Notes: a model not told the origin generated them from the letters alone. Shown: positions 52,145 through 64,000, counted from the stretch's first letter. The stretch: DNA of 64,000 nucleotides from Aurelia coerulea (GCA_039566865.1 CM076949.1:4865501-4929500), one strand, 5' to 3'. Numbers and translations: made by a program.

Positions 52145-55100
52145 GTGAGATCAAATTCGCAATCTTGTGTTTTGATCTTTTGATTTCACTGACAATGAGA
52201 TAGCGCTGAAACTAACTTTCAGCCTAAGGGTACTGGTTTATGCAAATGCATTGAATTTTGGGCAGAACTAAATGTTTCTTTACATTTCATAAAGTGTTAC
52301 ATCCATTGCATATTTTAACAAAAGTTCTCTGTCCCAGTCTGCAAAGAAGGCTGGAAATTTGTTCAGAAGATGTTCCATCTAAGCCCATCCACTCCTTACC
52401 TCTGATAAGATGCCTGGGCTGGCTAACAGTTAAAGAGCTGATGAGGTTTGAAACAGCAACTACTGTTTTCAAATCTGTGAATCAACTTTGCCCAGATTAT
52501 ATGGCCCAAATGTTTCAAAGACAGCGTGAACAGGCAGTAAGGACGCCTAGAAACACCGAAACTTACTTGAGACTTCCTTTCTTTGAAAAAAACAATTGAC
52601 AAAAACCATTTAGATACCAAGGGTGAGTGTTTAGAATGGTCTAAACTAAATCACCAAATCAAACGGTCTCCCTCGTTATCAGATTTCATCTTAAAACGAA
52701 AGGAAGGTTTATAAGAACCGATTTCACGTACTTCCTTGCATATAAACCAAATTCTGTCCCACTTTAGTGTAATGTGTAATGTGAGATAGGCTATAGATTT
52801 CTTTTCTGTAGCAATGTTATTGTTATTATTTTTTCGATAGGATTAATTTTTTTTGTAGGTTTTCTTTAGTAATTTATTCGACAATATATTAAGTAGTTTT
52901 GGATATTTTTTTCTTTCTACTTTAACACGGCACATTTTAAAACAGTTTTTTTTGTTAACTGAATGTTTTCACCCTGTGTAAAGAATTTAAGATAAATAAA
53001 TAAAGATATATTGTTTACCGTTTTATTTTGTTGTCTGCTTTTGAAAGGGATCAGATGTCATACAGCAGTAGAGGCGTTTATTTGAATTGCTCTTATTTAC
53101 GTACTGTATTTTTAAACAAAGACAAAAATTTAGCAATGCCAGTCTGCAGAATACAACAACTGCAGTCACGAGGTTTCTTTAGAAAAGAAAGTTCCTGTGA
53201 ACGCTGATGTTTTACGGAGTAGGCCAATGTTTTTCTTTTATTCTTCAAAATTCTTGGAAACCTATTGACTTTTTTTCTGCTAACTTGCTTTTACCTTGGA
53301 AAACGGCATGTGCAAGAAAATATCCCACAATATCTAAGGAGAGAAATTCAAATTTACTTTTAACTTTTCTTGTCAAATGTGTATACTCTCTTGGTAGAAC
53401 TGTATGCTTTAAAGCATGATGGCACAAATCAGTAGCTACAATCCTTGCCAAAACAACTTGTTTGCTGCTTTTTCCTCCGATTAATCATCCAAAATACACT
53501 TCAGCAAATTTAACTTCATTCTTTTTTCCGTCCCCCCCCCCTTCCTGTCCCCCTCAACAATGTTGGTCCGAAAATGTGATCATTACATATGAAGGAAAGC
53601 AATTCGGCAATGTTTTCGTGCCCTAAAGCACTGCGTTATCGCACAAGGAACCAACATTGTAAGGGGGAAGGGGAGAGAACACATCTTGGCACCAAAGTAT
53701 TATCTAACTTATGTTGTTTATGTATTCTTTCAGAGGAGGAAGTCGTCATTGGAAGACTCATAGCAGTTGATAACCCAAATGTGAAAAGGAGTCCGAAAGA
53801 AAAAGACAGGAATCAAGTATTTGCAACAAGAGTTTTGTCCTTCCTGAAGAAAGATGGCGACTTGTTCAAAATACATAGGCCAGGTCTTCTTGGTGGTGAT
53901 AAATCAGTTTCATTTGAATCTGTGAGGTTGCCTGGTTTCTTCTTGCGTCAAAAGAATTTTAAATTGCGATTGGATAATTTGAAGAGCAGATATATCAGTA
54001 GGTATTTTTCAGGCTGTTCCAGGAAATTGGTTCAGCATTTATCATTTTTTAGTTCATTTTTCATTATTTTTACATGGTGGCCCTGTCAATCGAGAGGATT
54101 GCTTTACCCGTGCCAAACTTTACAATATTACTGAAAATTAGCATAGGTTCCAAATCTTTAAAAAGGCTGGTGTAAAATTCAGTGACCTAATTTTTTGAAC
54201 TGAATGACTTCAAAGAATCTTCAGCCATTTCTCTATAATTCTACCGTTGGATTTTTCTGAAATCTTCAATAGTTTCAGAATTAGAGTGCTTTTTTGCTAT
54301 ACAAGAATTCAAGGAAAAATTTCAAAAAACTTCAAACCATTGTAATTTCTAAACTGTTTGAAGCAACATGGAATAATTTCGAAGAAATTCATAGTTTATG
54401 GATGTCTACAATATGGTGTCAAGCAAACGTCTGTCACTTTTCTGGTTTATGATTTAGAAATTTGATGACTTCACATCCTCAAATGAGTTGAAATGTAAGA
54501 TATGCCAAAATTTTGAAAAATGTTCAAAGCTTCTGAAAAGTGCAACGGTAGAATTACAGATAAGTGACTAAAGTTTGTTTCAAGCCACTCAGTCCGAAGA
54601 AATAGAGATAACAGAATTTTACACCCACCTTTTTACGCCGAGTTAAAGATTTGGAAGCTATGCTCTAAAATTTACTTTAAAATTACCTATGATTACAATC
54701 TAAAAAGGAACATGAAAAATGATAGAGTTAGGCTGAGAGAGGCAAACTACTCTTCAGCCTACTTTTAAAAATGCCAAGAGAGGGTGCTCGTTTGACATTC
54801 AAAGGCAATTCATTCCAAGTCTTTGCACTCCGGAAAGATATAGCTTTCTGCCCATTGCAATTTTCGATCCTTGGAACAAGGACATCGGCAGTGGCATTGC
54901 GCAAATTCATACTGATATCACGTGCAGAATTTTTCTTGAAAAGGTTTGAAAGATAGCCGGGTGCAAGACCTGACAGTACTTTGTATATAATAGTAGCTGT
55001 CTCGCATTTTATCACTTCCGTAACTGTTGGCCAATTTAGTTCCTTGATCAAATTTGAGGCGGATACATCAAAGCTGCTATTGGTGACAATTCTTGCAGCT

Positions 55101-58100
55101 TGATTTGCAAATTTTGTATGGTTTGCAATCTGGTTTCACTGCAGCTCCCCCAAACAGAACAGCAGTAACAGAAATGTGGCTCTACGATGCCAAAGCACAG
55201 TAAAGCTAAATAGCTATCTATGCTACATTCACTCAGGACACATTTTTTGAAGCTACTTTTTAACCAGCTTTATAAAGGAATCGTGCTCCTCCTAGTAAAG
55301 CTGATTTTACACGTGAAAAAGTGACCTTGACTGCTGTATCCAAGCCAAGATAACTGCCGAGTCTAAACTCCCTTGGGAGAAGATCTTTTTTAAGGCTATT
55401 CCATCATAGATTGCTACCCTTCATTTCCATGTATTCAAACAGAGTAAAGTTATCAATTATATACATCAATTTTTTTCCAAATTGCCCTTACTTGGCAAGC
55501 GTCAAGCAAAGAATGCAGTGTGAATTTGACTATAAGAAATGGTGTAGCCCAAAAAATGCATCAACTGCTTGAAAACCATGCAAGCGATTTTCGTAAACTT
55601 CATCATACTTATAATGCAACTTCAATTTGGTGGTTGTGCCCTTGACTTTAATGACGAGAACTCGTGTTTCTTCTTGAATTGCTAGAACTACCAAAAACTC
55701 TTACCATGAGTGGCCAATTTCCGAAAGTATTTTCGCACAAAACTTTTTTAGTTTTAGCGGCTTCTCTCCTGGCGCATTTCTTTAGCAACTACATCAGAAT
55801 TACTTGCAAAATAGATGAAGAACAAACAGATTCAACTTGAGATGTGAAGGCTCAAAGAGGCTCCATCTCCAAATTTCGGTCGAAATGGTGATTTTGAAGT
55901 TTTTTTATCAAAAATGAAAGCGTCGTTTTGAAGATAGATCTTTGTACTTCACAGAGGAAAAAACTAAATATTCATATCCTTTACAATTGCTTGGATATGA
56001 ATGGATTTCTAACGAGTACTTTTTAGTGGCTTGGATGAAGCCACCAAACAAACTGCAGAAAAAGTGTAGAGCAATGGGCACGTGTAGTGTTCACAGATTT
56101 GTTTACAGTTTGGCGACGGAGCCCCTTTAAAGAGCCAATATCATCAGTTATTCTAATTTCGATTATTTGTCTACAGAGAAAGATGCAACCTTCTTGGAAT
56201 CGAAAGATCCAGTTGGCGAGACATTCCGCTTATTTGTACATGATAATACATTTCTATGCCATGAGCCAAAAAAGGGGATGAACCTGGTGATGGTAAAAGA
56301 CTCCCCTAAAAGAGACACTTTAAGTTGTGCCTTTAACATCAAACTAGCCGAGAAACCTGCACCAAAAGCAAAAATAAATCCTCCAAAAAAGACCAAAGCA
56401 GCTGCACCATCACCAAAACCAAAGGCTCAAGTTGGAACTTTTATAAAGAACAAAACTACTGGGGAGGAGATCCCAGAATTCAAGGATTTGGTGGACGCTA
56501 TTAAACAGAACAAAGACCCGTTCCCACAGCAACCAGGTGGAGGCCTAGTTGTGTTATCAGGTCCAGCCGCGGCGGCTGCAGCAGCCAAAGCTGCAAAGCA
56601 AGCAAAAGCAAAGAAACCGCCAGTTGTTGACGCAAAAACAGCGGGTGCTAAGGCGAGAGCCAAAGCCGCTGCGGCCCAAGCAAAGAAAAAAGTGCCCAAA
56701 CCTGCTGGCCCAAAACCTGGTTTGAAACAAAACAAACCGAACGCAAAACCAGTGAAACCAAACATGAAAGCAAACAAACCAAACTTGCAACAGAATAAGG
56801 CTAAAGTGCAACTGAACAAAGCTAAAGACCAAGCAAACATTAAGCCAAAGCTACCAAACATTAAAGCGAAACCAGCAAATTCTAAAGTTGTTCAGAAGCC
56901 TAAAGTTACCCAGACGCCAAAAAAGCCAGCGATATTGAAAGCAAAGCCTGGTAATTTTGCGAAGGCAAATCCCAAAGCGATGCTGCCAGTCGCACCACAA
57001 AGCCCAATGGGTGGGTTCATGTTTGGGCCTAATTACAACCAACAGCGGATGTTTGGTCCTCCAATGCCGTCGCCAGTCCATGAGGATCAGTCATTTTTCA
57101 AACCATTAACCAATCAATGGTTCGTTGGTAGCCCTACGAAGAAGGTGATGATAGCAAACCCGAATTTCGTGTATTGGCAAGCTCGACAGGCAAATGCCAG
57201 ACGGCAATTTGCGTTAAAGAGGAGCCAATACGCACAACAGTTGAAACTTGCAAATTATGCAAAGTTACATCCACAACCTATACAACAAGCGAACGCCGCA
57301 TCGAGGCAAACAATATCAAATCTCTTCCCTGAGCCTGTACATTTTAACAGTGGGTCCGTCCCTGAACCTGTACATTTTGACGGTGGGTCCGTCCCTGAAC
57401 CTGTATTTGATGGTGGGTCCGTCCCTGAGCCAGTACATTTTCACAATAGGCCTGCACCTGACCCAGTTCATGTTCACAGTGCGAGCTTGGCGGACCAAAA
57501 AGGACATTATGTCCCTCCTAGTCAGTGGGACCAGGTTATGAATGGTCATGGTCCAGATATAAAGAGACCACCGCTACATGAAATGCTAACCCATGGGAAT
57601 AAAGTGGTCCCCGGTAGCCACCCAACACCGACTACATATTCGTATGAAACTGACACTCTCTTGACAAAACTGCATCCGGAATTGGCTTTATTGCATAACG
57701 CCCACCATGATATCAATGAAGTTACCACATCAGATCCGAACATGCACCATATTGATTTACTGCATAACAGACATCCAGCTCATCCTACGACCGTTCAAAT
57801 CTCCGCTTTGTCACATGAGACTGCCACACAGACTGGCCTAAACACAGCTGTTATTGATGAGCAAATCGCCGGTGTTCAACATATTACTCTGCCATCACAA
57901 GACCCCTTACACACAAATACACAGATCAACAGCGTACACATCAATCATACACCCCAGCTTGTCATAACAAACCCGAATCCATCAATTGTCACATCAAATC
58001 TGGCTGCTGAGAATTCATTGGTCCACAGCGACCCGGATATAACTTTAAAAGAAGCGTTCGATAAACTGACGCCGATGCATTCACATCCTGTTGAAGTAAC

Positions 58101-61100
58101 AAGTGAGCCTATCGATATAGGCCATGAAACTGATAAAGCATTTCACATGCGTACACATTACGTTTCTGGGAAACCAGTGGATATGGATGATGGTGAAGAT
58201 AAGGACTCGATGAGAGAAGTTCATGTTGTGCATCATAATCATCATCTTGTGCATGCAGCAAATGAAGATGAGAGGCAGAAATTCATTTCAACTCTGGTAG
58301 ATGCAATGAATGGTGAGTACATTTTATCATGATCATCATCATTTATTTATTTATAAAGTTAGTTAAACAAAACAATAGCTAAAATTACAGCTAATGAAGG
58401 CCTACTTATTTACATACTTCACAATTTTAAATATATATAGGAGTTGCTCTGAAGATGCCCTAGTGGGCGAAACTAGTTAGTAGATAGCTGAATAAATGAA
58501 AAAAAGCGCAAAAATCAACTCGATGCCTGCTCTCTGAGGATGTTGTCCCTCTTCTTCATCGTTCACTATATATATATATATATATATACCGGGAGAGTCA
58601 ATAAAAAGAATCCTCGTTTGAAAGACCACGGTTCCCTGGATATCAAGACCATGATATCGGCAAGTATATATTTTAATGGTAGACATGTTCAAATCCATTT
58701 TGACTTTTACCTGACTGAAATCGGCTACTCTGTTTGGAAATTATGAGGGATTTTCTTAGGAAAGCCTCTTCAAGAAACCTTCAAAACGTGCCCAAAATCA
58801 TGAGCAAATTTCCCTATCATTTCTGCCTTACACGGGCCTTACAGCAATGACTTCTGGACGCGTTAGCACGTGCTATCCTCTTGGACGGATGAAGAAGTCT
58901 TCCCCCTGGTAATATTAGCCTATTCAGGGGGATTCCATTCCTCAAGAGGACAAAGTACATGAATACATGTGAGTGTCATCATTTTTAGGAAGGACAACCA
59001 AGGAAAATGTGCTCGTTGTTTTCACTCGTTTTTGCCGGTTTTTGGAAGGGTCTTTCTGCAGAAAATTCCAAACGGGGATTCCCTTTTGTTTGACTGGCCT
59101 GGTATATAAATATATGTAACTCTAATTACAGGATGAGATTATTACATTCTGTTATGAACCCAACCGGTGGTACATATACTTTACAAAGCCTACAGTTGCA
59201 TTTATCACCATTCCAGCACCTTATTTGCTTTTTAAAAATTGGAAGGGTGCTGAAGTCTTTTATCTTCTGTGGTAACAGCTCCCACATTCTATTCCCAAGG
59301 AAGGCTGTAGTCTCGAAAATCTCATTTCTCATGGTCTTATATAACAAAGACTGGTTTTGTAATGATAGCAGGCATTGCTGTGATTGACATGCACGTATAA
59401 AGCGATTAGACATCCCTTTATTTCTTATGCTGAATTTGGTTGGTTTGGAATTACAAATCAAGCACGCCCTAAACATCTAATTTTTATTTCGTCTGAAATA
59501 CTTCCTAAATGCTTCAGCAAAACTCTGTTCGACTTGTTACATCTAGATCATTTGAAACAATATGAATATGAGGCAATGAAGAGCTTTCTACACCAAAATC
59601 AATCATTTTTGTCCATATTTTAATCGCAAGACTATACACCCTATCTTAATCTCGTCTATTTTGTGTAAAATGTCCGAATCAACATTTATCCAATTTTCAC
59701 TCGAAAAAGGATTCTAATAAAAAACTCATTAGTTTTGGATGACCTTGAAAAATAAGACGAAAATTTTCAGTTACAAAGAAATCAATCCTTGGACACGAAC
59801 GTTCAATACTCTCCGTTAGCAAAACATCGGATTTTAATTTTTATTCGGTAAATTTTTTTGCTTTGCAAGTCATATCAATTAATTAAAAAGTCATTAAAAG
59901 GAATTCTTTGATAGAATAAAAAGCCACCTGTCTGGGGTAGGAATCGGATTTGGCTGTGAATTAAAAATATTTTATAAAATAGTTTCCAGCAGATGGTTTG
60001 TAATATTTAGATTAGTTAAGATTTTGTTTTGCAATGAGTTAGAAATATTCTCGTTAATTAAAAGTGAAATTAGATCGAAGTAAAGTCTGACATGAAAGTC
60101 TCACCGAAATAAACGACCAGCCAACGTATCTGAGATTAAGGAACTTAAATCTCGTTGTGCATAATAGATATGTGCATATTATGCAAAGAATGCCTTGTCT
60201 AGAATCCAAAATGAAATTACAGCGAAGATTTCAGGATTTTTGTGTGAAAATAGACAAATCTATAGAACATTATTTCAGTCATTTAAAGGCATTGAGTCCA
60301 TATAAATAGCTGAGCGTTAACGCTATCCTGGATTTTTGCTGACAAATCGCTGACGGGCCTTTGTTATCGCACAATAGTGCTAAAGTCATTGGCAGTGGAG
60401 ACCAAAGGCTTCTTAATCCTTGCATTATCCTTGGGAATTTCTTTAGTTTAATTTCAATGGCGATTAAGCCACAAGTTTTGTTTTATGATTGAAAAGAAGT
60501 TGATATTGGTCATGAGCGCGCTGATTTATGCGGACTTGCAAGAATTTTATACATTGTTTATGAGAAAGGCTAACAGTTGACCAACAACAAATGAAGCGGT
60601 CTGAAAATCACCAACAGCTTTGTTATAGTACCAAAATATCTTGTCTTGAAAATGTCTTTTTTATGTCTGCATCAAGAACCAATTTGAATTGAGGGCTATT
60701 GAAAATTTCAAGAACTCCCAGCACCTAACAGTAAACCCCAATAGGGAAAACCTCCAGGCCTAACACACCTCCGAAAATAATCCCTTCCAAAACTATAAAC
60801 CGCCCTATCGTGTCGTTTATACCCCCCATCCACACAGTGGCAAAGAGAAACAAGCTTAAACTAAACCTGGTTATCAAATGCTGCGTTCAGATTGGTCAAT
60901 CCAACAAATCTAATTCATTTGATTGGTTGAAATTTAACCTGGTTTGAATTAAGCTAGGTTAACAATATCATGGTGTGATTGGGACATTATACGTCATTCA
61001 AACTGGCACAGTTAAACTACCGGGTGTCTCAAAAAAAAATACCCCCTTTTTGACCGAACAAGGGAACGAAACGATAACATTTCTGGATTTGCTGAGTTCA

Positions 61101-63431
61101 TAGCTACATTTGTCGATTTTTAACTTGAATCCACATACCTTGCATTTGAAATCGTCCACCAAACACCGGAGATATGAACTCACAAGGTCATAATTTGGAG
61201 TGCACCTGAAACCAGAGGTTTTGAGAAAGGGCCTAGCCATGATTTGACATCACATAGACATTTTGCAAGATAATTTTCAACTTTAAACTTTATTATTTAC
61301 TTTTGAAAGGAATTATAGCTTTAATTAGTTCAATTGTTCTGGAAATGACTTTTCTTTTGAGGAATCGGTCCTTGCATTGAATTCGATCCCACGTGTTTTC
61401 TATGGAAGAAGAGGAAAAGGAGCACATGCATGCTTATTTTGGAGATGTGACACGACTTTTTCATTCTTACTACACTTTTACTATATTTGTTTAATCAGGG
61501 CCATGTCCATGCATCTTTTCAAAAGCAAAAAAACGGAAACTTAAAGTCTACATGTACTTTGGAAACTGTCCATGACACAAATCATGGCTAGGCCCTTTTT
61601 CAAAACCTCTGGTTTTGGGTGCACTGTAAATTTTGACTTTGCAAACTTGTATCTCCGGTGTTTGGTGTACGATTTTAAATGCAAGGTATGTGCATCTAAG
61701 TTGAAGATTGATAAATTTAGCTGTGATCTCGGAGAGTAACGATATCTAATCGTTTTGTTCCTATTTTCAGTCAAAAGGGGGTACTTTTTTCTGAGACACC
61801 CGGTATGTTGCTCTCAACCAGGTTAAATTTTAGCCAATGGAATAAATTCGTGTGATTGACCAATCGAAAGACAACATCTAATTGCATGGCCTTGTTTAAG
61901 CTGATTTCTCTTGCAAGTGTAAATGGGGTAGCTATCTCATACTTGATAATACTTCTGGAATATCTTGTGAAGCTCTACACATCTTTTTATTTTTTTTCAC
62001 AGATCTTTGCATCTCACTTGTTTTCGTCAATCAGCTCGGTGACCGATATCGTCTCGTGTCAACGATAAATCCTCATGGTTATCGCCCGAAGGGAAATCGT
62101 TTCTCGTTGAAAACGATCTTCAAAGAGCCGAAGAAACGGAAAGTCATGTCGTTCAAGGCTTACGATGAAGAAGACACACATAGGCCCGTGTTGTTGAATG
62201 GCCATAGAGAATTGAATGTCTACCCAACGAGCTGTGCGAATGATCCCGTTCAAGTCATCGTCGATAGTGCAGTGTCGAAAATTGGTCTAGTTACTGGAAG
62301 TAAAAAACAAATAATTGCTGGAATTCCACCTTTCGTTCCTGGCAGAAAGCGACACAGTAAGGAGATTTCTTAGTTTACTTTACTGGATCCTTGAATAGCT
62401 TATAGCTAACAGTCCTCGAGAGCTGAGATCGGCGATGTCTCTGTTTTGAGTTTCTTTTATCACTACTTTCATCACGGGTGGAAAAACTATTTTAATTTCT
62501 GGGACCAAAAAACTCTTGAAAAAATTTCTGCGAGAACCAAATGTGCCAAAAACGTCCACTTTGTGAGAGGTCATGATATGTAATACGTAAACAAGATTTT
62601 GAATATTGATTATAAATTTGTAATTGTTGTCACAATTATAAATTGTATTTTGGCAAATTTGGTTACTTTTTTAGCTGATTACTTTCTGAGTCATAAACAG
62701 TGACTCAAAACTTCCTTTGTGTGGAAACAGTGGTAGAAGCAGTGGTTTCCTTTGGTTGAACAACGTCAAATGTTCCAGAGACTTGTTTGAAATGCAAAGA
62801 GAAAATTAGGTTTAAATTGTGTTAGAAAATTAATTTCTCCCTTTTTTCATTTTTCTTTTAGAGTCCCTTTTCCTTCTTCTTTGCATTCCTCTCTCGTCTC
62901 TTTCTGGTGACCTGAAAAACTTTCTGGGACCATTGGTGCTTTGGTCCGCTATTTTTTCTACACCCCTGACTTTCATCACGGGATGTAGCAAACTCTGAAT
63001 TAAGAATAATATTTTCGTATGATACATCGATCTTCCTAGTTTAGTTTACCATTTCATTTCTGATACATTTCTGATCTCGATCCCCACGCGTGGCAGACTG
63101 ACATGACCTGGAGCAATTATGCCACTCAAATCAATCTGCCACGCACATTTGGGGATTGAAATTGAGCCGTTTCGTGTGGACTGGAGGCCTATCCGTAACA
63201 ATGCTGTTCCATTTTTAAATCATGTAAATATTGTCTTGTTTTCTCTTGTAGCTGGAAGGTGCCTTCATGCAATCGGTGGGACCAGTACCCCTGGGGCATG
63301 TTGTGTTTTCCCTTTCAAATTCAAAGGTCGGTTACAAAATAGCTGCTTGCCTTTTGGAGGGGATAAAAAGAGAAGATGGTGTTCATTATCCCATGATTTT
63401 GATAGAGAGAGGCGATGGGGCATGTGTAGCA
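52075..63431 (+). CDS. Secreted AbfB - low-complexity - fibronectin II protein (3' incomplete)
   Basis: Five coding exons join without a stop: 52075-52144, 53734-53997, 56177-58312, 62003-62356 and 63252-63431. They give at least 1001 aa. Every intron is GT-AG and phase 1. Order: a 20-23-residue signal peptide (hydrophobic core IVLLVSCAYIV, then FAAAK); an AbfB-like beta-trefoil region (about 45-170); a Lys/Ala/Pro/Asn-rich basic segment (about 170-385); a Gln/Asn-rich stretch; EPVHF repeats (about 495-545); a His-rich acidic region ending HHNHHLVH (about 800); an unassigned domain (825-941); and an FN2 module (943-1001). The donor at 63432 shows the gene continues. No whole-length family comes to mind. 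I infer an extracellular matrix, adhesive or mucus-like component. The ATG choice rests on the signal peptide and matching splice phase; transcript data would settle exon 1. Confidence 0.85.
52290..53011 (+). pseudogene. LINE 3' end in intron 1 of the secreted-protein gene
   Basis: LTVKELMRFETATTVFKSVN then LCPDYMAQMF matches the LINE post-RT tail. The frame breaks near 52600. The 3' UTR ends in AATAAATAAA at about 53000. Confidence 0.75.
54140..54664. mobile_element. Mutator-like MITE, AGCATAGG family
   Basis: AGCATAGGTTCCAAATCTTT is inverted at AAAGATTTGGAAGCTATGCT. Flanks CTGAAAATT and CTAAAATTT are a weak 9-bp duplication. It lies in intron 2 of the secreted-protein gene. Confidence 0.8.
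54700..55500 (-). pseudogene. LINE C-terminal tail, minus strand
   Basis: The frame 55051-54728 encodes LNWPTVTEVIKCETATIIYK, LSGLAPGYLSNLF and GQKAISFRSAKTWNELPLNV, the conserved LINE tail. It is interrupted upstream, with debris continuing to about 55500. Confidence 0.8.
55852..56130. mobile_element. TTAA-type MITE, 46 bp before the large exon
   Basis: The left end AAGAGGCTCCATCTCCAAAT is inverted at TTTGGCGACGGAGCCCCTTT, followed by AA. It is a relative of 21777-22088. Confidence 0.78.
57327..57480 (+). repeat. Coding minisatellite: EPVHF repeats
   Basis: Five imperfect units of 27-36 bases in frame encode PEPVHFNSGSV, PEPVHFDGGSV, PEPVFDGGSV, PEPVHFHNRPA and PDPVHVHSAS. Unit length differs by whole codons, so the frame is kept. 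This is a likely site of length variation between individuals. Confidence 0.92.
58567..59104. mobile_element. MITE with ACCGGGAGAGTCAA ends beside a (TA)n run
   Basis: A (TA)n microsatellite (58567-58588) abuts TACCGGGAGAGTCAATAAAA. The right end is inverted as TTTTGTTTGACTGGCCTGGT, followed by A. The interior (AGGAAGG, CCAAGGAAA) is related to 63603-63887. Confidence 0.78.
59126..59640 (-). pseudogene. LINE C-terminal tail, minus strand
   Basis: The frame 59476-59126 includes FETTAFLGNRMWELLPQKI and LPIFKKQIRCW, a LINE C-terminus ending in a CNCRLC cluster. It lies in intron 3 of the secreted-protein gene. Confidence 0.7.
59641..61017. other. Intron sequence with no assignable feature
   Basis: AT-rich. 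Short inverted segments around 60868-60960 (AACCTGGTT near both ends of the block) suggest an old element interrupted by the MITE that follows. Confidence 0.4.
61018..61805. mobile_element. Tc1/mariner-like full palindrome, 788 bp
   Basis: TACCGGGTGTCTCAAAAAAA is inverted at TTTTTTCTGAGACACCCGGT, then A. The arms match to the centre, e.g. CCAGAGGTTTTGAGAAAGGG at 61214-61233 and its complement at about 61590-61612. Confidence 0.9.
62003..62356 (+). other. Unassigned domain exon of the secreted protein
   Basis: Encodes residues 825-941, including NPHGYRPKGNRFSLKTIF, KAYDEEDTHRPVLLNGH and VYPTSCANDPVQVIVD. It has two cysteines and a basic end, PGRKRH. I recognise no known domain; alternating hydrophobics suggest a beta-rich fold. 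It is a symmetric phase 1-1 exon. Confidence 0.75.
63252..63431 (+). other. Fibronectin type II module exon
   Basis: CCVFPFKFKGRLQNSC, RRWCSLSHDFDRERRWGMC: the four FN2 cysteines and the VFPF, WCS and RRWGMC positions are all present. Two extra cysteines (GRC at the start, the first of CC) could form another bridge. FN2 modules bind collagen/gelatin or glycans. Symmetric phase 1-1 exon, typical of shuffled modules; further modules probably follow. Confidence 0.93.
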
Positions 63432-63602
63432 GTAAGTCTCATTAAACCTTGGTTTTGTCTTAAATTGTTCATCAGTTTGAAAATTCGTGGTACCTACAAG
63501 ATGAGTCCGATATCTAGCGTTTGAAAAATGCTGCTCCCTTAATATCAGAGCAAAAATATTGAAAACTCTTTTGTTATATTGCCAATATATTGCCAATATT
63601 TT

Positions 63603-63887
63603 CCCGGCTTTAATCGGTCATTCCTTCCCGTGGATATGGGAGATTTTCTGCAGAAAGCCTCTTGGGAGGATGAAAAATTCTTTCCCCTGGTATGAAAGAC
63701 TTATTCCGGGGGATTCCATCCTCCCAAGATGACAACATACATTAATGTATGTAAGTGTCATTATTGTTAGGAAGGTAAACCAAGGAAATTTTGTTCGTCA
63801 TTTTCATGCCTTTTGTAGGTTTTTGAAAGGGGCTTTCTGCAGAAAATCTCCCATATCCAGGGGAAGAAATGACCGGTTCAAGCCGGG
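63603..63887. mobile_element. 285-bp palindromic MITE
   Basis: CCCGGCTTTAATCGGTCATT is inverted at AAATGACCGGTTCAAGCCGG, then G. GGGAGATTTTCTGCAGAAAG is mirrored at CTTTCTGCAGAAAATCTCCC. It is related to 58567-59104. Confidence 0.85.
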
Positions 63888-64000
63888 TAAATTACTGAAC
63901 CTAGCTGAACAGATCGGAACAAAATAAGACAGTGTTCAATATTATTGCTTTGATGTTCGGGGAGCAGTAACTTTTCAAAGGGCGGGCGTTTATTTTTTAC

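Larger units (their letters stand above)
53734..56350 (+). other. AbfB-like (arabinose-binding trefoil) region across an intron
   Basis: VSFESVRLPGFFLRQKNF, then LRLD, closing with KKDATF in the next exon, is the repeat signature of the AbfB domain first described in fungal alpha-L-arabinofuranosidase B, where it binds arabinose side chains. Two trefoil lobes are recognisable; one more may be degenerate. The intron (53998-56176) splits the lobe between YIK and KDATF. No glycosidase domain is present. Confidence 0.7.

Noticed and set aside
53589..53733. Coding start within the open frame upstream of the AbfB exon
   Set aside because: A strong pyrimidine tract and CAG at 53731-53733, plus a phase-matched signal-peptide exon at 52075-52144, make an intron more likely.
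56400..57000. Histone H1-like or bacterial gene in the Lys/Ala/Pro-rich exon
   Set aside because: The frame is continuous with the AbfB-like end upstream and is flanked by phase-compatible splice sites. The composition is a linker and there is no H1 globular domain.

Overview
This is a piece of an animal (metazoan) nuclear genome. It is AT-rich and carries large GT-AG introns. Three protein-coding genes, all on the + strand, are embedded in a very dense bed of short inverted-repeat transposons (MITEs), tRNA-derived SINEs and truncated LINE retrotransposon tails. An LZTR1 orthologue and a secreted protein with a fibronectin type II module make an animal certain. The exact phylum cannot be fixed from the sequence. 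A few short repeat motifs remind me of anthozoan cnidarians, but that is memory only.

Layout. 1-5353: intergenic, dominated by a nearly perfect 1875-bp tandem duplication whose boundary cuts a fold-back element. 5354-8122: a two-exon type-3 copper tyrosinase of about 585 aa with all six copper ligands; it resembles the tyrosinases of filamentous fungi. 8123-12516: intergenic repeats. 12517-45875: the complete LZTR1 gene, with 23 exons over 33 kb (six Kelch blades, then two BTB-BACK units; 789 aa after allowing for one missing base in exon 10). Its introns hold at least 25 mobile-element copies. 45876-52074: intergenic repeats. 52075 to beyond 63431: a large secreted multidomain protein made of a signal peptide, an AbfB-like beta-trefoil region, a long Lys/Ala/Pro/Asn-rich segment, EPVHF repeats, a His-rich segment, an unassigned domain and a fibronectin type II module. 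It runs toward or past the right edge. All its introns are phase 1, the usual sign of an extracellular modular protein.

The three genes are not an operon and I see no functional link between them. LZTR1 is a CUL3 ubiquitin-ligase adaptor for RAS-family GTPases. The tyrosinase oxidises phenols. The third gene probably contributes to extracellular matrix, adhesive or secreted material. It is the best candidate here for something undescribed.

The other striking layer is the transposon fauna. At least six families of palindromic elements can be told apart by their terminal repeats and target-site duplications (TA, TTAA, 7-8 bp, 9 bp, 11 bp). Several are nested, so their relative ages can be read, and several sit within 15-60 bp of LZTR1 or matrix-gene splice sites.
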